The notes under the pieces were generated by a model, which worked only from the letters and a program-made list of their open reading frames with translations, made no database searches and was not told the DNA's origin. Shown here piece by piece: positions 1 through 4,428 of a stretch of DNA of 5,401 nt. The translations under genes were made by a program, and so were the position numbers. Source of the stretch: Candidatus Saccharimonadota bacterium (lineage in GTDB: Bacteria > Patescibacteriota > Saccharimonadia > Saccharimonadales > UBA4665); the NCBI GenBank assembly GCA_029288515.1, contig JARIHB010000121.1, forward strand, positions 1 to 5,401, in the 5' to 3' direction. Numbering within the stretch: position 1 is the stretch's first letter; the number at the start of each line of letters is the position of its first letter.

Positions 1-161
1 TAAGAGACAGGTATACTGGCACTCATTACGAACTGCTCAACGTCGGCCGGCGCATTTGGAAAGCCTTTATCCCAGTCGTGCCATATATCAGCAATACGCC
101 GCTGCGGTAATAGCGACTGCAAACCAATACGAACAGTCTCAACCTCGGGAAGCTCAGGCAT
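1..161 (-). CDS. mutM: Formamidopyrimidine-DNA glycosylase (Fpg/MutM), N-terminal part, cut by window edge
   Basis: The minus strand from the ATG at 161 reads MPELPEVETVRIGL and continues in frame for 53 codons to the left edge. This start is the hallmark of the Fpg/Nei family: after Met removal the new N-terminal proline is the Schiff-base nucleophile, and the following Glu is the second catalytic residue of the beta/delta-elimination reaction. Fpg removes 8-oxoguanine and other oxidised purines and nicks the abasic site in base excision repair. The visible part covers the N-terminal helix and the first strands of the beta-sandwich. The H2TH domain, zinc finger and the conserved lysine after the RR motif lie beyond the edge, so MutM versus Nei rests on the N-terminus; LPEVET with this spacing favours MutM. 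It lies 41 bp downstream of the 207-residue gene on the same strand. There is no clear Shine-Dalgarno sequence, but a TACAAT box ends 7 nt before the ATG. Confidence 0.93.
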   Translation of the reverse strand, partial: MPELPEVETVRIGLQSLLPQRRIADIWHDWDKGFPNAPADVEQFVMSASIPVS

Positions 162-168
162 ACGCCCT

Positions 169-174
169 ATTGTA
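169..174 (-). promoter_or_regulatory. Candidate -10 box (TACAAT) of mutM, leaderless type
   Basis: On the minus strand TACAAT matches the -10 consensus at 5 of 6 positions and ends exactly 7 nt before the mutM ATG, so transcription would begin at or next to the start codon. No good -35 hexamer is seen 16-18 bp upstream. The box lies in the 41-bp gap after the 207-residue gene, so mutM may be read both from the upstream gene and from its own start. Confidence 0.4.
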
Positions 175-202
175 CTGTATCGGCATGCTGCCGGATATCA
201 CC

Positions 203-826
203 TTAGGAGCGTAAAAGAGGCATCAATTCTTGGGCGCGGTGCAATAATTCCACGCGGTGCTGACGATATTGTGGTGTGTGCCGGCCAGAGTCTTGGCGAT
301 TAAGCTCATGCCAAATTGTTTCGCCTGTGGTCGCTGCATACCTACCAGCGCGGTGTGTTTGCTTGTAGTGTTCAAGCAGGGCTTCGAACTCGGCGACGAG
401 CCGAGCCTCATCAATAACAAGCTCTTGCACCTCAGTGACATTGCTTGTCTCTGGCATGGCTGACGCTCCAGGAACAGGAGCAGAGGCGCGGACTACTGCT
501 GTAGGAGTGGCACGCTGTGCGCCGCTGGACAGGTCGGCAAGACTATAGGTTCTCGGATTTCGAAAACTGCGATGAGTGAACACCGGTACTACTGGGACGT
601 TGCCAGCCATTATGCCCTTACCGTTATAATCGACATCGGCATGTGAAACATGTGGGGTATATGCACCCGAACCCAAGCGTTCGTTGTTGCCGAGTATCGG
701 CTCTGGCACATAATGAGGCTCAGCATACTCCATGGGCTGCGGCACCGCCTCTATGTGGCCATCAGCAGGAACCGGCTCAGTGTGATGTTCTACAATTGGT
801 GGGTCGATAAAACTATTTGCTTCCAT
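203..826 (-). CDS. Uncharacterised 207-residue protein with proline-rich N-terminus and helical C-terminus
   Basis: I do not recognise this protein. Residues 1-45 are acidic and rich in Pro, Glu and His (nine prolines), and the stretch to about 125 is rich in small residues with few hydrophobic clusters, so the first 60% is probably disordered. Residues about 128-207 look like amphipathic helices, including a segment around 138-155 (IDEARLVAEFEALLEHY) and a terminal one around 188-205, separated by a Gly/Thr-rich loop. There is no signal peptide, membrane segment or cysteine, so it is probably cytoplasmic. The ATG at 826 is the first in frame after a promoter-like AT-rich region; no Shine-Dalgarno sequence is evident. 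It ends with TAA 41 bp before mutM on the same strand and may be co-transcribed with it, but that does not establish a repair role. It is clearly a real gene: other frames over this stretch give only short ORFs. Confidence 0.75.
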   Translation of the reverse strand: MEANSFIDPPIVEHHTEPVPADGHIEAVPQPMEYAEPHYVPEPILGNNERLGSGAYTPHVSHADVDYNGKGIMAGNVPVVPVFTHRSFRNPRTYSLADLSSGAQRATPTAVVRASAPVPGASAMPETSNVTEVQELVIDEARLVAEFEALLEHYKQTHRAGRYAATTGETIWHELNRQDSGRHTPQYRQHRVELLHRAQELMPLLRS

Positions 827-851
827 GGTTATTGATTTTTACGTTTTCTTC

Positions 852-880
852 ACTATAGCATAAATACTATAGTTAAGCAA
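852..880 (-). promoter_or_regulatory. Candidate promoter of the 207-residue gene (TTGCTT-17-TATAGT)
   Basis: On the minus strand TTGCTT (880-875) and TATAGT (857-852) are separated by exactly 17 bp. The -10 matches consensus at 5 of 6 positions and the -35 at its first three. Transcription would start near 845, giving a leader of about 20 nt. A second TATAGT lies at 871-866 on the same strand. Because the sequence is nearly symmetric, a TATAGT also occurs on the plus strand at 868-873, facing the 78-residue gene. Confidence 0.45.
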
Positions 881-886
881 CTATAT
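853..886. repeat. Three CTATAG/CTATAT hexamers phased at 14 nt in the divergent promoter region
   Basis: CTATAG starts at 853 and 867, and CTATAT starts at 881, so three near-identical hexamers follow one another every 14 nt. CTATAG is its own reverse complement, so the first two copies with flanking A and T also form an inverted repeat (ACTATAG 852-858, CTATAGT 867-873) around an 8-nt AT-rich centre. The array occupies the gap between two divergent genes (827-925) and overlaps the predicted -10 boxes. It may be an operator, or simply overlapping -10 elements used in both directions. Confidence 0.5.
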
Positions 887-925
887 GTCATTACAGTATG
901 CGTCACAATCTGTTAAGCTAGGTAT

Positions 926-1162
926 ATGGAATCAATCGGTGACCTTCTGCAGCGATATAGCCCGCAAGGGCCGGATGACGTAATGGCCGTCAAGCGTTAT
1001 ATCGCCAGCGAGTTCAATACGCAGGTAAGCGTTGGTGTTCAAGGTGAGGCATTAGTAATAACTGTCCCGAGCGCTTCGCTGGCTAACACGCTGCGCCTGC
1101 GCTCCCTAGCCATACAGCAGGCTTCCGGGACGACCAAACGGTTAATTTTTCGTATTGGCTAG
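926..1162 (+). CDS. Small DciA/DUF721-like protein (78 residues)
   Basis: The pattern of secondary structure and the motif around residues 41-62 (a hydrophobic strand LVITVPS, then SLANTLRLRSLAIQ) resemble the KH-like domain of DUF721/DciA, where a strand ending in V.S leads into a helix with a conserved LA.ELR.L core. Predicted order: helices about 3-11 and 17-30, strands 32-38 and 42-48, helix 50-66, final strand 72-77. DciA is the helicase operator that helps load DnaB at the origin in bacteria lacking DnaC/DnaI. This copy has essentially only the KH-like core and no extended basic or disordered tail, which is shorter than most members. The ATG at 926 is the first in the frame; AGG at 920-922 is too close for a good Shine-Dalgarno site, and a weak TAAGCT at 914-919 could be a -10. 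It is divergent from the 207-residue gene and converges on the next gene with stops 3 bp apart. Assignment is by eye; another KH-fold nucleic-acid-binding protein is possible. Confidence 0.55.
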   Translation: MESIGDLLQRYSPQGPDDVMAVKRYIASEFNTQVSVGVQGEALVITVPSASLANTLRLRSLAIQQASGTTKRLIFRIG

Positions 1163-1171
1163 TGCCTAGCC
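1157..1171. repeat. Perfect 6-bp inverted repeat containing both convergent stop codons
   Basis: GGCTAG (1157-1162) and CTAGCC (1166-1171) are exact reverse complements around a 3-nt centre. The TAG stop of the 78-residue gene ends the left arm, and the TAG stop of the 186-residue gene begins the right arm on the other strand. An alternative pairing, TTGGC (1155-1159) with GCCAA (1172-1176), overlaps it. Either transcript could form a short hairpin, but no T-run follows on either side, so it is at best a weak bidirectional terminator. Part of the symmetry follows from two TAG stops facing each other. Confidence 0.4.
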
Positions 1172-1726
1172 GCCAAGGCTGATGTCGGCAGTAAGTTTGC
1201 CGAAATCCGGTATCTGGCGCTGGAAAAGGGCGCGAATGTTAGCGCCGTTACCCAGGAATGTGCCACCGCCGCACGAAGTGTTCCAGTAACGCTGCTTAGT
1301 TTCGCCGGCAGTTTCGACTTCGTATGTGTAACGGTTACCGTTTGGGCATACGCCGCGGTCGTCTGACCTGGAATCATCAACATTTCCCTTGGTGAAGTTC
1401 TGCAGCTGTAAGGCGCGCAGGAAATCGGCGTAGGCAGCAGTGTTGTTGTCGTAGGTTTGAGCCTTGATAACATTGTTCTGGTAGCCCTGCACTACTTCGA
1501 TAGTACTGGCGTCACGACCGACGGTAATGCGGTATTCCATGTGTTTTGGATCGGCGGAAACCGGGCCGCTGACGGTGTAGCGGACAACGGTCTGGCTATT
1601 CACATAATCCATCAAATTGAGCTGTTGCTTCGGCTTTTCGGCGCTGCCGGTAAAGCCCCGAAGCACGATAATAAATACCACTACAACCAGTGTAATAACG
1701 GCCAAAAAACCTAGAAAGTATTTCAT
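1166..1726 (-). CDS. Membrane-anchored extracytoplasmic protein of unknown function (186 residues)
   Basis: The N-terminus MKYFLGFLAVITL continues as one hydrophobic segment to about residue 22, followed by R23 and a polar domain. This is an uncleaved signal anchor or signal peptide; no lipobox cysteine is present. The remaining ~160 residues should lie outside the membrane. They have alternating strand-like stretches (about 46-54, 63-69, 75-81), a helix around 96-108, and a C-terminal part with two cysteines only, C127 in GVCPNGNRY and C152 in NTSCGGGTF, each in a glycine-rich turn. The pair could form a disulphide if the exterior is oxidising. I cannot name a family, though the layout resembles short anchored hypothetical proteins of Saccharibacteria. 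It has a strong-looking promoter just downstream of polA and a GAGAGGT ribosome site 11 nt before the ATG, so it is probably expressed separately from polA although on the same strand. Confidence 0.8.
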   Translation of the reverse strand: MKYFLGFLAVITLVVVVFIIVLRGFTGSAEKPKQQLNLMDYVNSQTVVRYTVSGPVSADPKHMEYRITVGRDASTIEVVQGYQNNVIKAQTYDNNTAAYADFLRALQLQNFTKGNVDDSRSDDRGVCPNGNRYTYEVETAGETKQRYWNTSCGGGTFLGNGANIRALFQRQIPDFGKLTADISLGG

Positions 1727-1737
1727 AACGCTGTAAC

Positions 1738-1744
1738 ACCTCTC
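1738..1744 (-). promoter_or_regulatory. Candidate ribosome-binding site of the 186-residue gene (GAGAGGT)
   Basis: On the minus strand GAGAGGT lies 11 nt before the ATG at 1726. It is the only fairly convincing Shine-Dalgarno-like sequence before any start in this window, and the spacing is slightly long. It supports the chosen start and contrasts with the leader-free starts of mutM, polA and the ATPase. Confidence 0.45.
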
Positions 1745-1761
1745 GGGTTATACAAGTTAAA

Positions 1762-1790
1762 ATAATACCACAATAGGCCTTATTTTTCAA
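1762..1790 (-). promoter_or_regulatory. Sigma-70-type promoter of the 186-residue gene (TTGAAA-17-TATTAT)
   Basis: On the minus strand TTGAAA (1790-1785) and TATTAT (1767-1762) are each 5 of 6 to consensus and separated by exactly 17 bp. The predicted start of transcription near 1755 gives a leader of about 29 nt that includes the GAGAGGT site. The -35 begins 17 nt after the polA stop codon. A further TATAAC at 1752-1747 could be a second -10. This is the best two-part promoter in the window. Confidence 0.6.
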
Positions 1791-1807
1791 TACCCATGCC
1801 TACGGCG

Positions 1808-4354
1808 CTAAAGCTCACCCCAGTTGTTGCCAATCTTTACATCAACGGCCAGTTTAACGGGCAATTTATAGATGGCTTCCATGGTTTCCTTCAGTATATG
1901 GGCGACCTGCTCGGCGTTTGCTTTGGGGGTCTCAACGAGTATGCTGTCATGGACTTGCAGAATCTGCTCGCCAAGCCCATCCAACGCATCTTCAACGCGC
2001 AGCATAGCCATCTTCATAAGATCAGCTTCAGTGCCCTGAATAGGCATGTTAGCAGCGGCGCGTTTAGCGGCTTCGCGCACCACGAAATTGCTGCTCTTAA
2101 GGTCTGGGGTGGGTCGACGGCGCCCGAAAATCGTTTCTACATACCCGTTTTGCAGGGCATCTTTGAGAGTCTTGTCGATATAGGCACGGATTGGTTTGCG
2201 AAGTTCAAAATATTTATCGATGAATTGCTTGGCATCGGCAATATTCATACCCGTGGCCAGGCTGAGGCCATGGGCGCTCATGCCATATAGCACGGCAAAG
2301 TTAACCATCTTGGCGTGACGGCGGCGCGTTTTGTCCACCTCCTCTACCGGTATACCGTAAATCTCGGCGGCAGTTTTGGTGTGGATATCAACTTCATGGT
2401 TAAAATCTTTCATCAGCTGCTCATCAGCTGCCATGTAGGCTGCCAGGCGCAGCTCGAACTGTGAATAGTCGGCACTTACAAATACGCAACCTTTTGCAGG
2501 TACGAACGCCGTACGAATCGCCTGACCAAGTTCGGTACGGGTAGGAATATTCTGCAGATTAGGATCACTGGAACTCAAACGGCCGGTCGCAGCCACGTCC
2601 AGCGCAAACGTTGTATGGAGCTTGCCCTCCTTGTCGACGAGCTTTGGCAAGGAGTCGATGTAGGTACTCTTGAGCTTGGTGTATTCACGGTACTGCGTAA
2701 TGAGGTCAACAATCGGATGTAACGCCCGCAGCTTGGCGAGCTCGTTGGCACCCGTAGAATAGCCGGTCTTACCTTTCTTAATGCCCTGTGAGGGCAGCCC
2801 GAGCTTTTCAAATAGCACGGTTGCCAGCTGACCAGGTGAACCAATATTGAACTCCTGACCGGCAAGGGCATAGATATGGCGCTCCAGAACACCGATCTGT
2901 TTTTCGAACTCCTTGCTCATAGTCTCAAGGTAACCGCTGTCTAACAAAATGCCGCGGTGCTCAATTTTGGCCAGCAAATTGATAGTTGGGAATTCAATAT
3001 CGTGCGCCAGCTTATGGAGCTTCGGTATGGCGGCCAGCTCTGGCTGTTGTTGTTTGTAGGCCGCCCATATAGCGGCTACTGTCTCACCAGGGTTTTGGAC
3101 ATCTACTGGACGGCCGAGTACGTCCGCCAGGTCGTGGGCGCGCACTAACGAATTCAGCATGAAAGCAGTAATCCGGGTATCATGCCCAACGACACCTTGC
3201 CATGTCTGACCAAACGAAAGTAACGCCCGGAATGTTGCCTTGAGGTCATGACCTACCCATGGACCGCTGCACAGTGTTTGCAGCGTTGCTTGAGGTATTC
3301 CTTCCAGCGGCACGGCAGCGTATGTGCCAGCTTCCGGGCTAACCCATAGCTCAGTAGCGTCCGGGCTGAGGGTGACTACGCGGGGAGCGTCGCCGGCGAA
3401 GTGCGTATCTTTATATACTACCTTCTTGGCTTCGGCTAATTCTTTGCCGGCCGGCACGGCGTCAGCCGCATGGTCACTCTCGGCCAATTGGGCTTCAGCT
3501 TGGCGCAACAGTGTGCGGAACTCGAGCTTGCGTAGCATATCCACAAATGCCGGAGTGGGACCGTCGGACAACTTAGCCGCCTTAAAGTCCATTTCCAGCG
3601 GCGCATCCACTATCAAGGTCACCAGCTGTTTGCTCAGATAGGCCATGTCTTTATGCTGTTGTAGTTTGTCGCGGAGCGCCGGCTTGAGCAGTTCAATATT
3701 TTCGTACACACCGTCAAGCGTCTTGTATGTCTTAATCAATTCCAGCGCTGTCTTTTCGCCGATGCCGGCAACACCGGGTATGTTGTCAGACGAATCGCCT
3801 TTCAGAGCTTTTACATCTACCCATTGATGAGCGTCCACGCCATACTTTTCGGTAAATGAGGCTTCGTTAAACAGCTCGATATTGGTTAAGCCTTTTTTAA
3901 GGGTATAGATGTGCGTATGAGAATTAATGAGCTGCAGTACATCGAGATCAGATGTAATAAGATAAGTCTCTATACCCTTCTTGCCAGCTTGCTTAGCAAA
4001 AACGCCCATCAGGTCGTCGGCCTCATAATCATCCAGCTCATACAACGGCCAGCCGAGTGACGAGAGCAGTTCACGCAATATCGGTATCTGGGCTTTAAAG
4101 TCAGGGGGCGTGGGTTTGCGGCCGGCTTTGTACTGCGGATATAACGCTAGACGGGCGCGAATATTCGTACCGCTCTTGTCCCAGGCTACACATACATAAT
4201 CAGGTTTCAGCCGCTTGATAATCTCCAATGCCATCACAGCAAAGCCATACACGCCGCCAGTGGGCGTGCCGTCTTTAGTCGAAAGGTTAGGCATCGCATA
4301 ATAACCACGGTAGAAAACTGATTTGCCATCAATAACTATAAGCCGTTCACTCAT
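1808..4354 (-). CDS. polA: DNA polymerase I (5'-nuclease plus polymerase, proofreading domain degenerate)
   Basis: Complete family A polymerase of 848 residues, close in length and plan to Taq Pol I; it fills gaps in repair and removes RNA primers. The 5'-nuclease domain (about 1-290) keeps the metal ligands: D9, D59 (AWDK), E111/D113/D114 (YEADDL), D136/D138 and the GDSSDNIPG segment (186-194) with the helix-3-turn-helix after it. The 3'-5' exonuclease region (about 305-455) lacks DTE, NLKYD and the Exo III YxxxD motif (VGHDLKATF at 367-375 is the Exo II remnant), so proofreading should be absent. The polymerase domain has TGRLSSSDPNLQNIP (590-604), motif A with D629 (DYSQFELR), the O-helix R678/K682/F686/Y690 (KMVNFAVLYGMS), and motif C with D803 in LQVHDSILVE. 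Unusual: NFA for NFG (A687), and S804 where most members have Glu. The start at 4354 gives the usual N-terminus IVIDGKS. TATACT ends 7 nt before the ATG and no Shine-Dalgarno sequence is seen. Divergent from the ATPase gene. Confidence 0.98.
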   Translation of the reverse strand: MSERLIVIDGKSVFYRGYYAMPNLSTKDGTPTGGVYGFAVMALEIIKRLKPDYVCVAWDKSGTNIRARLALYPQYKAGRKPTPPDFKAQIPILRELLSSLGWPLYELDDYEADDLMGVFAKQAGKKGIETYLITSDLDVLQLINSHTHIYTLKKGLTNIELFNEASFTEKYGVDAHQWVDVKALKGDSSDNIPGVAGIGEKTALELIKTYKTLDGVYENIELLKPALRDKLQQHKDMAYLSKQLVTLIVDAPLEMDFKAAKLSDGPTPAFVDMLRKLEFRTLLRQAEAQLAESDHAADAVPAGKELAEAKKVVYKDTHFAGDAPRVVTLSPDATELWVSPEAGTYAAVPLEGIPQATLQTLCSGPWVGHDLKATFRALLSFGQTWQGVVGHDTRITAFMLNSLVRAHDLADVLGRPVDVQNPGETVAAIWAAYKQQQPELAAIPKLHKLAHDIEFPTINLLAKIEHRGILLDSGYLETMSKEFEKQIGVLERHIYALAGQEFNIGSPGQLATVLFEKLGLPSQGIKKGKTGYSTGANELAKLRALHPIVDLITQYREYTKLKSTYIDSLPKLVDKEGKLHTTFALDVAATGRLSSSDPNLQNIPTRTELGQAIRTAFVPAKGCVFVSADYSQFELRLAAYMAADEQLMKDFNHEVDIHTKTAAEIYGIPVEEVDKTRRRHAKMVNFAVLYGMSAHGLSLATGMNIADAKQFIDKYFELRKPIRAYIDKTLKDALQNGYVETIFGRRRPTPDLKSSNFVVREAAKRAAANMPIQGTEADLMKMAMLRVEDALDGLGEQILQVHDSILVETPKANAEQVAHILKETMEAIYKLPVKLAVDVKIGNNWGEL

Positions 4355-4361
4355 AGGTATC

Positions 4362-4367
4362 AGTATA
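4362..4367 (-). promoter_or_regulatory. Candidate -10 box (TATACT) of polA, leaderless type
   Basis: On the minus strand TATACT, 5 of 6 to consensus, ends 7 nt before the polA ATG, so transcription would begin at or next to the start codon. The 16-18 bp upstream position holds only TGTTTT/CTGTTT-like sequence, so the -35 is weak. The same hexamer is used, facing the other way, before the ATPase gene. Confidence 0.5.
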
Positions 4368-4414
4368 CGGCAACAGATGACAACAAAACAGGCGCGTAAA
4401 GTGTAGCTATTCGC

Positions 4415-4420
4415 TATACT
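4415..4420 (+). promoter_or_regulatory. Candidate -10 box (TATACT) of the P-type ATPase gene, leaderless type
   Basis: TATACT ends 8 nt before the ATG at 4429. No -35 match is present 16-19 bp upstream, where the sequence is GC-rich (GGCGCG), and no purine-rich ribosome site fits between the box and the start. The geometry mirrors that of polA in the same 74-bp gap. GCTAT occurs twice just here (4406-4410, 4413-4417). Confidence 0.5.
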
Positions 4421-4428
4421 TCTTATGT

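Noticed and set aside
223..463. Short ORFs on both strands over the 207-residue gene
   Set aside because: They overlap the longer minus-strand gene in other frames and have compositions typical of shadow reading, with no start signals of their own.
1159..1473. A 104-codon minus-strand ORF overlapping the 186-residue gene
   Set aside because: It lacks the membrane anchor and promoter that the 186-residue frame has, and would overlap the convergent stop junction.
1772..1784. Near-palindrome around AGGCCT after polA as a terminator
   Set aside because: Only six bases pair exactly, there is no loop or T-run, and the sequence lies in the spacer of a good promoter for the next gene.
1796..2290. 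A 164-codon plus-strand ORF antisense to the 3' end of polA
   Set aside because: It lies wholly across the conserved polymerase palm and fingers region of polA, has no recognisable protein features, and is explained as a shadow of that gene.
4425..4427. ATG at 4425 as start of the ATPase
   Set aside because: It opens a different frame that gives no ATPase sequence; the overlapping ATG at 4429 opens the correct frame.
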